From the NCBI GenBank assembly GCA_029561195.1, contig JAKQJK010000263.1, positions 1-43,653 on the forward strand: DNA of 43,653 nucleotides. The letters run 5' to 3'. Made by a program: the position numbers and the translations under genes. The notes under the pieces were generated by a model. The model did no database searches, was not told the origin of the DNA, and saw nothing but the letters and a program-made list of their open reading frames with translations. Of this stretch, positions 9,620 through 16,979 are shown one piece after another (position 1 is the stretch's first letter; every line of letters starts with the position of its first letter). This DNA is from Pseudomonadota bacterium (GTDB lineage Bacteria; Pseudomonadota; Gammaproteobacteria; Burkholderiales; Burkholderiaceae_C).

Positions 9620-9654
9620 AAAAAGGCGACGAGGGCCGGACACCCATCGTCGCC
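9620..9654 (-). terminator. Rho-independent terminator behind left flagellin gene
   Basis: Read on the minus strand, GGCGACGA pairs with TCGTCGCC (8 bp, with further G-C pairing possible inside the 14-nt loop) and is followed at once by TTTTT. It lies 50 nt after the flagellin stop, so it should limit transcription from the highly expressed flagellin into fliD. Confidence 0.85.
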
Positions 9655-9664
9655 AGGAAACCAC

Positions 9665-9687
9665 ATCGATGGCCATAAGCCATCGAT
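9665..9687 (-). repeat. Perfect 9-bp inverted repeat after left flagellin stop
   Basis: ATCGATGGC and GCCATCGAT flank a 5-nt loop. There is no T-tract behind it, so it is more likely an mRNA-stabilising 3' hairpin of the flagellin transcript than a terminator; the real terminator follows directly. Confidence 0.7.
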
Positions 9688-9702
9688 ACGGATTCACAAC
9701 TA

Positions 9703-10500
9703 TTAACGCAGCAGGGCCAATACACCTTGAGGAGCCTGGTTTGCTTGCGCAACCATCGCGGTACCAGCCTGTTGGAGCACTTGGGCACGAGACAGGTTGG
9801 CCGTTTCCATCGCATAGTCGGCGTCCATGATCCGGCCGCGTGCCGCTGCAGAGTTTTCTGCACCAACACGGAGGTTGGAAATAACGGACTCGAAACGGTT
9901 TTGCGTGGCACCCCAAGTTGCCCGGGTCGTATTGATTGCGTCGATATCAACGTCCAGCTTAGCCAACTCGGCATTTGCAGTGGTGTTAGTCGCACCAAGA
10001 TCTGCGGATGTGAATGTAGCTGCGGCACCGGTTACCGAAATTGTGTCACCGGTATTCGCGCCGACCTGGAATGTAAAGGTAGTGGCGGCAATCACTGCCG
10101 TGCCGTTGAACTTAGTGGCGCCGGCAACACGGGTGTTTTCTGCGGCCAACAATTTGAACTCAGCATTCAATGCAGTGATGTCGCTGGCTGCATTGGTGCC
10201 GTTGGCGGCTTGCACGGCCAGCTCACGCATGCGCTGCAGGTTATTGGAGATAGCACCCAAAGCGCCCTCAGCAGTAGCAGCGAGGGAGATCGCGTCATTG
10301 GCATTGCGAACTGCGACATTCATACCCTTCGTCTGGGCATTCATGCGCTCGGCAATGGCCAGGCCGGCGGCGTCGTCTTTTGCGCTGTTAACGCGCAGTC
10401 CCGAAGAGAGACGGCTCATCGCAGTGCTAAGGGCGGTCGCTGTTCCAGCCAGGTTACGCTGTGAATTAAGCGAATTGATGTTGGTGTTAATCGTTGACAT
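9703..10500 (-). CDS. fliC: Flagellin (short form), left copy
   Basis: 265 residues. It carries the two conserved ends of flagellin: an N-terminal D0/D1 region ([17 protein letters not shown]..., then [20 protein letters not shown]) and a C-terminal D1/D0 region ([20 protein letters not shown], ending GVLALLR). The variable D2/D3 domains of enteric flagellins are absent, leaving only about 60 residues of Thr/Ala-rich linker in the middle. AAAGGAG lies 6 nt before the ATG. A sigma-28-like promoter is found 136 nt upstream and a terminator directly downstream. The protein has five lysines. It is paralogous to the divergent gene at 10914-11717, sharing identical upstream DNA and an identical 3' block. 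Confidence 0.97.
   Translation of the reverse strand: MSTINTNINSLNSQRNLAGTATALSTAMSRLSSGLRVNSAKDDAAGLAIAERMNAQTKGMNVAVRNANDAISLAATAEGALGAISNNLQRMRELAVQAANGTNAASDITALNAEFKLLAAENTRVAGATKFNGTAVIAATTFTFQVGANTGDTISVTGAAATFTSADLGATNTTANAELAKLDVDIDAINTTRATWGATQNRFESVISNLRVGAENSAAARGRIMDADYAMETANLSRAQVLQQAGTAMVAQANQAPQGVLALLR
9764..9862 (-). repeat. 99-bp block identical to the other flagellin gene (left copy)
   Basis: On the minus strand this segment is base-for-base identical to 11555-11653 on the plus strand, while neighbouring codons of the two genes differ at synonymous sites. It encodes the conserved C-terminal part around [20 protein letters not shown]. Confidence 0.9.
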
Positions 10501-10541
10501 AAAAGGCTCCTTTAAAGCTGAATAAATCCGGCATTGCTGCC
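10498..10541 (-). repeat. 44-bp inverted repeat, left arm (flagellin leader and start codon)
   Basis: Reading the minus strand, the 44 bases ending with the ATG of the left flagellin are identical to 10873-10916 on the plus strand. The arm contains the AAAGGAG ribosome binding site and start codon. Confidence 0.93.
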
Positions 10542-10872
10542 AATCTCAACGCCAGCCCTAAGGCTAGCCGCTATGACCGGAGCACTAGAAGGTACCTACC
10601 GGACGACGAGCACTTGTTAGAACCCGCTGAGATTGTTTTCGGACTGACACCTCTAAAACTTGAGAAAAATATTTGTAACCTGTCAGCAATAGAGGCGATT
10701 GTCTTCATCTCACGAGTGATCCGTCCCCGGAAAAGCGCCAGAAAAAGCCTTGAATAGCACCAAACGGGAGAACTGACCCCTTTTTTGTCCGCTCATCGGG
10801 CTTAAGGTTTCCCAACCGTTCATCACAATTTATTCACTGCCCAAACCAGTCAGCGCTCTGCTGACACTTATC
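10542..10872. other. Intergenic spacer between divergent flagellin genes
   Basis: About 331 bases with no plausible gene, enclosed by the 44-bp inverted repeat arms. It holds one good sigma-28-like promoter pointing left (10636-10663). I searched the plus strand of the spacer for an equivalent site facing the right flagellin and found only a partial -35-like TAAGGTTT near 10804 without a matching -10. Confidence 0.7.
10636..10663 (-). promoter_or_regulatory. Sigma-28 (FliA)-type promoter for left flagellin gene
   Basis: On the minus strand TCAAGTTT, a 12-nt spacer and TCCGAAAA match the FliA consensus TAAAGTTT-N11-GCCGATAA at 7 of 8 and 6 of 8 positions. The predicted transcript would have a leader of roughly 130 nt. 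The one-base-longer spacer and two -10 mismatches leave some doubt. Confidence 0.65.
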
Positions 10873-10916
10873 GGCAGCAATGCCGGATTTATTCAGCTTT
10901 AAAGGAGCCTTTTATG
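10873..10916 (+). repeat. 44-bp inverted repeat, right arm (flagellin leader and start codon)
   Basis: Identical to the reverse complement of 10498-10541. Contains AAAGGAG and the ATG of the right flagellin. The base pattern diverges within two bases on the upstream side and right after the ATG on the coding side. Confidence 0.93.
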
Positions 10917-11717
10917 ACGACGATCAACACGAACACGGCGTCGCTGAACGCGCAACGTAACCTGTCTACGACGGCTACATCGCTGAGCACCGCCATGCAG
11001 CGCCTGTCTTCTGGACTGCGAGTTAACAGCGCCAAGGACGACGCCGCCGGCCTGGCCATTGCCGAGCGCATGAATACGCAGACTCGCGGCATGAACGTGG
11101 CCATCCGGAACGCCAACGATGCGATTTCTTTAGCGCAAACTGCCGAGGGAGCCTTAGGCGCCATCACCAATAATCTGCAACGGATGCGCGAATTGGCCGT
11201 GCAAGCCGCCAACGGAACAAATGGCGCAACAGATATTGCTGCACTGGACGCCGAATACCAGTTGTTGGCCGCTGAAAATACGCGTGTCATTGGTGCAACG
11301 AAATTCAACAGTCAAGCCCTTCTGAGCGCCGCAACACCTTTCCAATTTCAGGTCGGCGCAAATTCCGGCGAATCCATCACGATCACTTCGGTCATAGCTG
11401 TCCAAACGGCAACGACCCTCGGCGCTACAAACGCCAGCGCAAGTGCCCAACTCGCAGTTGTCGACACAGACCTGAATTTGATGAACTCCATTCGTGCAAC
11501 ATGGGGTGCGTCGCAGAATAGATTTGAAGGCGTTATTTCAAATCTGCGTGTTGCTGCAGAAAACTCTGCAGCGGCACGCGGCCGGATCATGGACGCCGAC
11601 TATGCGATGGAAACGGCCAACCTGTCTCGTGCCCAAGTGCTCCAACAGGCTGGAACGGCGATGGTTGCACAGGCCAATCAGTTGCCACAAAGCGTGTTGT
11701 CCTTGCTCAGGCAGTAA
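10914..11717 (+). CDS. fliC: Flagellin (short form), right copy
   Basis: 267 residues, the same minimal D0/D1-only architecture as the left copy: conserved N-terminus ([37 protein letters not shown]) and C-terminus ([19 protein letters not shown], ending SVLSLLRQ), with a short variable middle. It contains only two lysines. AAAGGAG is 6 nt before the ATG. No convincing sigma-28 promoter was found facing it, so it may be expressed differently from the left copy. A strong terminator follows and then flhDC. Having two flagellins with diverged middles suggests either a composite filament or a silent alternative. Confidence 0.96.
   Translation: MTTINTNTASLNAQRNLSTTATSLSTAMQRLSSGLRVNSAKDDAAGLAIAERMNTQTRGMNVAIRNANDAISLAQTAEGALGAITNNLQRMRELAVQAANGTNGATDIAALDAEYQLLAAENTRVIGATKFNSQALLSAATPFQFQVGANSGESITITSVIAVQTATTLGATNASASAQLAVVDTDLNLMNSIRATWGASQNRFEGVISNLRVAAENSAAARGRIMDADYAMETANLSRAQVLQQAGTAMVAQANQLPQSVLSLLRQ
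11555..11653 (+). repeat. 99-bp block identical to the other flagellin gene (right copy)
   Basis: Identical to the reverse complement of 9764-9862; identity stops at both ends within codons that encode the same amino acids in both genes. Confidence 0.9.
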
Positions 11718-11725
11718 TAGCAGGA

Positions 11726-11741
11726 AGGCTCTTAAGAGCCT
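11726..11741. repeat. 16-bp perfect palindrome after right flagellin stop
   Basis: AGGCTCTTAAGAGCCT reads the same on both strands and lies 8 nt after the flagellin stop, ahead of the terminator. It could be a 3' stabilising hairpin or a protein site. Confidence 0.6.
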
Positions 11742-11754
11742 CAAACCAAACGAA

Positions 11755-11786
11755 GAAGCCGCACCCGATGCGGCTTCTGCTTTTTT
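11755..11786 (+). terminator. Rho-independent terminator behind right flagellin gene
   Basis: GAAGCCGCA and TGCGGCTTC form a perfect 9-bp stem with a 5-nt loop, followed by TGCTTTTTT. It isolates flagellin transcription from flhDC downstream. Confidence 0.92.
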
Positions 11787-11857
11787 GGGCTGCTCTACCT
11801 GGCACACAAACAAACCTGCTGTAGGTGTTTCCCTTACAGAAAATAGATGACATGCTT

Positions 11858-11875
11858 ACAGGCCGTACAGCCTGT
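11858..11875. promoter_or_regulatory. Inverted repeat in the flhD upstream region
   Basis: ACAGGC and GCCTGT flank 6 nt, about 80 nt before the flhD ATG. This 170-nt region must carry the flhDC promoter, but I could not pick a convincing -35/-10 pair; the dyad is a candidate regulator site only. Confidence 0.35.
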
Positions 11876-11956
11876 TTCGGATTCAAGTTCCTGGGTCACC
11901 CGCGCAGAATTGACCCAACGCGATCCAGACGGATAGCAACAACCCAGGAGCCCCAC

Positions 11957-12283
11957 ATGACCAATGAGCAACTTACCGCTGATATCCGTGATGCCAACGT
12001 GACATACCTCATGCTGGCGCAAAACCTGATTCGCCAGGACAAAGCAGAAGCACTATTCCGCCTAGGTCTGTCCGAAGAGGCTGCCGATCTGATGGTGACG
12101 CTGTCACCCGCACAAATTCTGAAGATCGCCGCTGGCAACATGCTGCTGTGCCGGTTTCGCATAGATGATGAAGTGGTCTGGAATTTGTTGACCAACCACA
12201 GTGCGAAGAAAGTGGACAGCGACGCTGCCACCAAGCTGCATGCCAGCATCCTGATGGCCGGCCGGTTTGCCGAGTCCATGTAG
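11957..12283 (+). CDS. flhD: Flagellar transcriptional activator FlhD
   Basis: 108 residues. FlhD and FlhC form the FlhD4C2 complex that activates the sigma-70 promoters of the hook-basal body operons. The protein is clearly FlhD: DIRDANVTYLMLAQNLIRQD, then LGLSEEAADLMVTLSPAQIL and the FRIDDEVVW segment. The ATG at 11957 is preceded by CAGGAGCCCCAC; upstream in-frame residues from 11825 do not resemble FlhD. It is followed 46 nt later by flhC. Presence of FlhDC, not an FlrA/FleQ-type sigma-54 activator, sets the regulatory logic of the cluster. Confidence 0.97.
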   Translation: MTNEQLTADIRDANVTYLMLAQNLIRQDKAEALFRLGLSEEAADLMVTLSPAQILKIAAGNMLLCRFRIDDEVVWNLLTNHSAKKVDSDAATKLHASILMAGRFAESM

Positions 12284-12329
12284 GCGCTGATTCTCTTCAC
12301 TCTTTTCCACAAATACTCCGGAGTTCTCC

Positions 12330-12866
12330 ATGGCTGCAAAAAGTGTTCTAAACGATTCAAGGCAAATTGAGCGGGCCGTTTCCCTCATTCAGATGGGTGC
12401 TCGCCTCCAGGTTCTAGAAAGTGAAACTGATCTGTCGTATGAGCGCCTGTTGCGCCTGTACAAGGAAGTAGCCGGTCGCTCTCCTTCGAAGGGCCAACTG
12501 CCCTTCTCCACCGACTGGTTTCTCACATGGCAGCCCAACATTCATGCTTCGCTGTTTTTGAACACTTATGAATATCTGACCAAAGTCAGCGCACTGGATG
12601 ACATTGACGCGGTCATGAAAGCATTCCATTTGTACAGTGAGCAGATTGCGTCTTGCGGCGTGGAGCCTTTGCTTTCGATCACCCGTGCCTGGCGTCTGGT
12701 GAAATTCATTGACAACAATATGCTGACGATGACCAAGTGCTCCAAATGCGGCGGCCACTTTGTTTCCGAGTCTTATGAAAATCCGCGCAACTTCGTTTGT
12801 GGTCTGTGCGAGCCACCAGCACGTGCTGGAAAAAGTGGCGGCGCCGGAAATATTCACCTGCACTGA
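12330..12866 (+). CDS. flhC: Flagellar transcriptional activator FlhC
   Basis: 178 residues. FlhC is the DNA-binding partner of FlhD. The four zinc ligands are visible as Cys137, Cys140, Cys157 and Cys160 (KCSKCGG ... VCGLCE), the same spacing as in the enteric protein. The N-terminal helix region IERAVSLIQMGARLQVLESET and the PFSTDWFLTWQPNIHASLF segment are strongly conserved. GGAG lies upstream of the ATG. Its downstream neighbour would normally be motA; here a metal-resistance unit of about 4 kb intervenes. No terminator was seen in the 130 nt between flhC and the convergent ATPase gene. Confidence 0.97.
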   Translation: MAAKSVLNDSRQIERAVSLIQMGARLQVLESETDLSYERLLRLYKEVAGRSPSKGQLPFSTDWFLTWQPNIHASLFLNTYEYLTKVSALDDIDAVMKAFHLYSEQIASCGVEPLLSITRAWRLVKFIDNNMLTMTKCSKCGGHFVSESYENPRNFVCGLCEPPARAGKSGGAGNIHLH

Positions 12867-12996
12867 TGACAAACGGCAACAGCCATCTTCATGTAGGTTG
12901 CCATAGTTTGTGTAGCTAGCAAATTTGATTGCGTCTAGAAGTCGATTTATCTCTTGGTTTCTAGCACTTTTCTCCACTCCATCGACCGCCCGCGCC

Positions 12997-15240
12997 TTAT
13001 CCCCTAAACCGGACCAGGCGCAGGCCGTTTGCCACCACAAGCAAACTCGCACCTACGTCCGCAAACACGGCCATCCACATGGTGGCCGTACCGATGACCG
13101 TCAAGACCAGAAAGACGGTCTTGATTCCCAGTGCGAGTACGATGTTCTGCACCAGCAGGGCATGGGTCCTGCGCGACAGGCGAATGAACCGGGGCAACTT
13201 GCGCAGATCATCATCCATCAAGGCGACATCAGCCGTCTCGATGGCGGTGCCGGTACCGGCCGCACCCATGGCAAAACCGATATCTGAACGTGCCAGCGCA
13301 GGTGCGTCGTTGATGCCGTCGCCGACCATGCCTACGGCACCGTCTTTGCTCATCTTGCTTTCAATCGCCTTGACTTTGTCATCAGGCAGCAAGTCGCCAC
13401 GAGCTTCATCAATACCGACCTGAGCAGCAATCGCACTGGCCGTGTGGGCGTTATCACCCGTCAGCATGACCGTTTTGATACCCAATGCGTGCAGTTCTGC
13501 AATCGCCTGACGGCTGCTGTCCTTGACCGTATCGGCAACGGCGAACAGGCCATGCACGCTGTGATCGTTAGTCAACAAAATGACGGTTTTCCCCAGCTCT
13601 TCCAGAGCCGACAACCGGACCTCCAGTTCGTCGGAGCAATGGCCTTGCTCATGAATCAGGCGGTGATTGCCCAAGTGATAGATTTGACCGTTGATGACCC
13701 CTTTGGTGCCTCGTCCGGGCAATGCTTCAAAACCCTCTACGCTGTGCAAGGGGATACCATCGCGCTTGGCCGCGTCAGTCAAGGCGCGTGATACCGGGTG
13801 ATCCGAGCGACTGGCCAGACTGGCTGCCAGACTACGAACTTTCGCCTCGCCCCAGCTGTTCAACGCCACAAAATCCGTCTGAGCTGGCTTGCCGTGGGTA
13901 ATGGTGCCGGTTTTGTCTAACGCTATCCATTTCAGCTTCCGGCCTTCTTCCAGATAGACACCACCTTTGACCAAAATACCCTGACGCGCTGCTGCAGCCA
14001 AACCACTGACGATAGTGACCGGTGTTGAAATGACCAATGCACACGGACAGGCTATGACGAGCAGGACAAGCGCCTTGTACACCCACGTAAACCAGTCTTC
14101 TCCGAAGGCTAACGGCGGCAAGGTGGCAACCACCAGCGCGATTGAAAAGACCACCGGGGTGTACACCCGCGCGAATTGGTCTACAAATCGTTGGGTCGGT
14201 GCCCGGGCGCTTTGCGCTTGTTCGACCGCATGGATGATGCGTGCCAGCGTGCTGTCACCCGCCCCTGCGGTCACCAAGTACTCAAAAGAGCCGGATTCGT
14301 TGATCGTTCCAGCAAACACGGTGTCGCCTTCAGCCTTCTCCACGGGCAAGCTCTCGCCCGTGATGGGTGCCTGATTGATCGCAGAGCGCCCCCTGACAAT
14401 TTTGCCGTCTAGAGCGATGCGCTCACCGGGTTTGACCCGCGCGCGCGCATCAATCCCCACCGACATGGCAGCCACCTCGTGCCAGAAGCCATCGCTCTGC
14501 AAAACGGTGGCACGCTCGGGTGCGAGCTGGATCAGGCTTTTGATGGCGTTGCGTGCCCGGTCAAGCGACTTGGCTTCTATCAACTCAGCCACCGTGAACA
14601 GCACCATCACCATGGCCGCTTCGGGCCACTGGCCCAGCAGGAAGGCACCCGTGACGGCAATACTCATCAACGCGTTGATATTGAGGTTGCCGTTGCGGAT
14701 GGCGATCCAGCCCTTTTTGTAGGTTGTGATGCCGCAAGCCAGAACCGCCGCTGCGGCCAGCATAGCCGCCACCCATGCAGGCAAACCCGCCCAGCTTGCG
14801 GCCTCGGAAGCAATAGCGGCCACACCGCTCAGCGCCAGCGGCCACCAGGGCTTGACGGGTTCCGGGGTAGGCTCCGCCCGGTCCGTTGAACCATTCGCGA
14901 TCTCCGGCGTGAAGCCCAATGAGCGCACGGCCTCCAGAATGGTCTCGATCGCTTTGGGCTCGTGCGTCACGGTCAACACACGTTGCATCAAATTGAACTC
15001 CATACCCGTCACACCCGCCATGCCACCCAATTTCTTGCGCAACAGCGCTTCTTCCGTGGGGCAGTCCATCTGCATGATCCGGATGGGCGTTTGCATACCG
15101 GTCCCGCCTAGCGGGGGCTTACCGGACATCTCCAGCGGCTGGACTGCGTCGCCACGGCAGCTGGCAGCACTCCCGTGCTCGTGGCTATGCGGCTGGCTGT
15201 GGTTGTGGTCGTGCGATTCGTGGGCGTGGTGATCTGACAT
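12997..15240 (-). CDS. cadA: Heavy-metal efflux P1B-type ATPase (Zn/Cd/Pb; CadA/ZntA family)
   Basis: 747 residues. The order of parts is: a His-rich leader (9 His in the first 22 residues), a metal-binding domain at about 50-115 with MDCPTEE (Cys60) in place of the usual CxxC, eight predicted membrane helices, the actuator TGES at 294-297, the CPC metal site at 398-400, the phosphorylation motif DKTGT at 442-446, the HP motif at 481-482 and GDGINDAP at 640-647. CPC with DCPTEE points to export of Zn2+, Cd2+ or Pb2+, not Cu+. It diverges from a MerR-family regulator across a 76-nt spacer holding a typical MerR-type promoter. Base composition looks more G+C-rich than the flanking flagellar genes. 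Which metal dominates cannot be told from sequence. Confidence 0.95.
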   Translation of the reverse strand: MSDHHAHESHDHNHSQPHSHEHGSAASCRGDAVQPLEMSGKPPLGGTGMQTPIRIMQMDCPTEEALLRKKLGGMAGVTGMEFNLMQRVLTVTHEPKAIETILEAVRSLGFTPEIANGSTDRAEPTPEPVKPWWPLALSGVAAIASEAASWAGLPAWVAAMLAAAAVLACGITTYKKGWIAIRNGNLNINALMSIAVTGAFLLGQWPEAAMVMVLFTVAELIEAKSLDRARNAIKSLIQLAPERATVLQSDGFWHEVAAMSVGIDARARVKPGERIALDGKIVRGRSAINQAPITGESLPVEKAEGDTVFAGTINESGSFEYLVTAGAGDSTLARIIHAVEQAQSARAPTQRFVDQFARVYTPVVFSIALVVATLPPLAFGEDWFTWVYKALVLLVIACPCALVISTPVTIVSGLAAAARQGILVKGGVYLEEGRKLKWIALDKTGTITHGKPAQTDFVALNSWGEAKVRSLAASLASRSDHPVSRALTDAAKRDGIPLHSVEGFEALPGRGTKGVINGQIYHLGNHRLIHEQGHCSDELEVRLSALEELGKTVILLTNDHSVHGLFAVADTVKDSSRQAIAELHALGIKTVMLTGDNAHTASAIAAQVGIDEARGDLLPDDKVKAIESKMSKDGAVGMVGDGINDAPALARSDIGFAMGAAGTGTAIETADVALMDDDLRKLPRFIRLSRRTHALLVQNIVLALGIKTVFLVLTVIGTATMWMAVFADVGASLLVVANGLRLVRFRG

Positions 15241-15266
15241 CAGGTATTTCCAGATAAGTTAGCCCA

Positions 15267-15297
15267 ATTACACAACCTGAAGTTACTATAGAGTCAA
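15267..15297 (-). promoter_or_regulatory. MerR-family-controlled promoter of the metal ATPase gene
   Basis: On the minus strand, TTGACT and TGTAAT are separated by 19 bp, the over-long spacing that MerR-family activators correct by twisting DNA. The spacer carries an imperfect dyad (CTATAGTAACTTCAG core), very like known cad/pbr operators. It lies between the divergent ATPase and regulator genes and can serve both. Confidence 0.85.
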
Positions 15298-15316
15298 GGC
15301 ATTTCCGGAGCCCAAC

Positions 15317-15748
15317 ATGAAAATAGGTGAATTGGCGAACATGGCGCAGTGCACAGTCGGAACGGTGCGCTTCTACGAGAAGGAAGGCTTGCTTTCCGAG
15401 CCCGCACGTACGCCAGGCAATTTCCGGGTATACGGCCCCGAGCATCTGGAGCGTTTGCGCTTCATCCGCAACTGCCGCGCCCTGGACATGAGCCACGAAG
15501 AAATCCACACCCTGCTCAATCTTGCCGACCAACCCGCCGAGGGTTGCGGCGCCGTTAACGCGGTCTTCGATCAGCACATTGCCCATGTCGAGGAGCGGAT
15601 TCAGGAGTTGGCTCAGCTCAAGCTGCAATTGAATACCTTGCGCCAGCGATGTCGAACCGAACAGGCGGTAGATGACTGCGGCATATTGCACGGATTGGCG
15701 GCGATGGAAACCGAACAGAAACCAGAGCGCCATACCCATTTGGGTTAA
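15317..15748 (+). CDS. cadR: Cd/Pb-responsive MerR-family transcriptional regulator (CadR/PbrR type)
   Basis: 143 residues. An N-terminal winged helix-turn-helix (MKIGELANMAQCTVGTVRFYE) is followed by a long dimerisation helix and a metal-binding end. Metal ligands are predicted at Cys77, Cys112 and Cys121; the 35- and 9-residue spacings match PbrR (78/113/122) better than CadR (77/112/119). The C-terminus ends with a short HTHLG tail. It diverges from the ATPase gene and is followed 15 nt later by the EamA exporter gene, so all three probably form one metal-inducible unit. A lead preference is an inference from Cys spacing only. Confidence 0.9.
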   Translation: MKIGELANMAQCTVGTVRFYEKEGLLSEPARTPGNFRVYGPEHLERLRFIRNCRALDMSHEEIHTLLNLADQPAEGCGAVNAVFDQHIAHVEERIQELAQLKLQLNTLRQRCRTEQAVDDCGILHGLAAMETEQKPERHTHLG

Positions 15749-15763
15749 AGACCCGTCAAATCC

Positions 15764-16825
15764 ATGAGCACGCTGCATCGTGCCGCCTTGTCCGCTCTGG
15801 GCGCGGCCATCCTGTTTGGCGCGAGCACGCCATTTGCCAAACAGCTCATTGGTAACGGGCTGGGCACCGCGTCTCCTTTTCTGCTGGCAGGGCTGCTTTA
15901 CTTGGGTAGCGGCCTGGGCCTGACGCTGATGCGGTTGCTGCGCGACCGTGGCTGGAAACCGGTGGAGATGCCCCACCACGAATGGCCATGGCTGCTGGGT
16001 GCGATCGCTTTCGGCGGTGTGCTGGGACCACTGTTGTTGATGGTTGGACTCTCACACAGCACAGCTGCGACGGCTTCGCTCTTTCTGAATCTGGAATCGG
16101 TGCTGACCGCCGTGCTCGCTTGGGTGGTTTTCCGGGAAAGCACCGACCGGCGCATCGTGCTGGGCATGTTGATGATTGTGGCGGGCGGGGCCGTGCTCGC
16201 CTGGCCGGGTGGCGAAGCGTCATCTTCCGGTATCGGTTCGCTGGCTTTGGCGGGTGCATGTCTGGCCTGGGCCATTGACAACAACCTCACGCGCAAGGTC
16301 TCGGCTTCCGACGCGCTGTTCATTGCCGGTAGCAAAGGTATGGTGGCCGGGTGTGTGAACACCGGTCTTGGGCTCACACTGGGCGCCGCTTGGCCAACTA
16401 GTGGTGTACTGTCTGTCGCGTTGTTGGTTGGTTTTCTGGGTTACGGATTGAGTCTGGTGCTGTTCGTTCTGGCTTTGCGTGGGTTGGGTACCGCCCGCAC
16501 AGGCGCCTATTTTTCAACCGCGCCGTTCGTGGGGGCCGCCATTTCGATTGCCGGTTTTGGAGAGCCCACGAGCGCGACCTTCTGGTTTGCCGCGGCACTG
16601 ATGGCCGCCGGAGTGTGGCTGCACCTCACCGAGCACCACCTGCATGAACACGAGCACCTGCCCTTGTCACATGCCCATTCACACCGGCACGACAGCCATC
16701 ATCAGCACACGCATGAATTCGAATGGGACGGGCTGGAGCCCCACACCCACCCGCACCCACATGGTGCGTTGAAGCACCGCCACCCGCACGCACCCGACAT
16801 ACACCACCGGCACTCCCACTCGTAA
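15764..16825 (+). CDS. EamA/DMT-family transporter with histidine-rich C-terminal tail
   Basis: 353 residues. Ten predicted transmembrane helices in two EamA repeats fill residues 1-286 (for example SALGAAILFGASTPFAKQL at the start and FLNLESVLTAVLAWVVF in the first repeat). The last 67 residues are a soluble tail with 25 histidines in alternating HxH patterns. Location 15 nt behind the CadR/PbrR-type regulator and the tail together suggest metal-ion export or buffering, although characterised DMT proteins mostly move metabolites. I know of no tested function for this arrangement. The start ATG has only a weak ribosome binding site and is probably coupled to the regulator gene. Confidence 0.85.
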   Translation: MSTLHRAALSALGAAILFGASTPFAKQLIGNGLGTASPFLLAGLLYLGSGLGLTLMRLLRDRGWKPVEMPHHEWPWLLGAIAFGGVLGPLLLMVGLSHSTAATASLFLNLESVLTAVLAWVVFRESTDRRIVLGMLMIVAGGAVLAWPGGEASSSGIGSLALAGACLAWAIDNNLTRKVSASDALFIAGSKGMVAGCVNTGLGLTLGAAWPTSGVLSVALLVGFLGYGLSLVLFVLALRGLGTARTGAYFSTAPFVGAAISIAGFGEPTSATFWFAAALMAAGVWLHLTEHHLHEHEHLPLSHAHSHRHDSHHQHTHEFEWDGLEPHTHPHPHGALKHRHPHAPDIHHRHSHS

Positions 16826-16844
16826 ATAACGAGCTGGGAGTCAA

Positions 16845-16913
16845 TTCTCAAACTACTATCGTTTTGATAGCTGCTGACGCATAGTGGATTAGGGCCAAGG
16901 CCTGTTTTAACTC
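16845..16913 (+). repeat. Copy of a short dispersed intergenic repeat of Comamonadaceae (tentative)
   Basis: The segment with a TTTTGATAGCTGCTGACGC core followed by GGGCCAAGGCC resembles, from memory, a short repeat scattered between genes in Rhodoferax, Polaromonas and Acidovorax genomes. A second, diverged relative seems to lie inside the regulator gene at 40967-41021. Family membership was not checked computationally. Confidence 0.5.
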
Positions 16914-16931
16914 GAAAAAACACGGCTTGAG

Positions 16932-16952
16932 GGCTGTAAGTAGGTTACAGCC
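16932..16952. repeat. 8-bp inverted repeat ahead of motA
   Basis: GGCTGTAA and TTACAGCC flank a 5-nt loop, about 70 nt before the motA promoter. There is no T-tract, so it may be an operator or part of a former flhC-motA spacer. Confidence 0.4.
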
Positions 16953-16979
16953 ACGAACAAAACCTCAGGGAAGATCACG

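Noticed and set aside
9727..10525. Long open frames opposite the left flagellin gene (about 230-245 codons), with similar ones opposite fliD and the right flagellin
   Set aside because: They are mirror images of coding sequence with strong codon bias, have no ribosome binding site or family resemblance, and vanish outside the real genes.
11914..11941. TTGACC with a downstream ATAGCA as an flhDC promoter
   Set aside because: The -10 match is poor, so it is not distinguishable from chance by eye.
12867..16844. Metal-resistance unit as a transposon or integron
   Set aside because: No transposase, integrase, terminal inverted repeats or target duplications could be found at either end.
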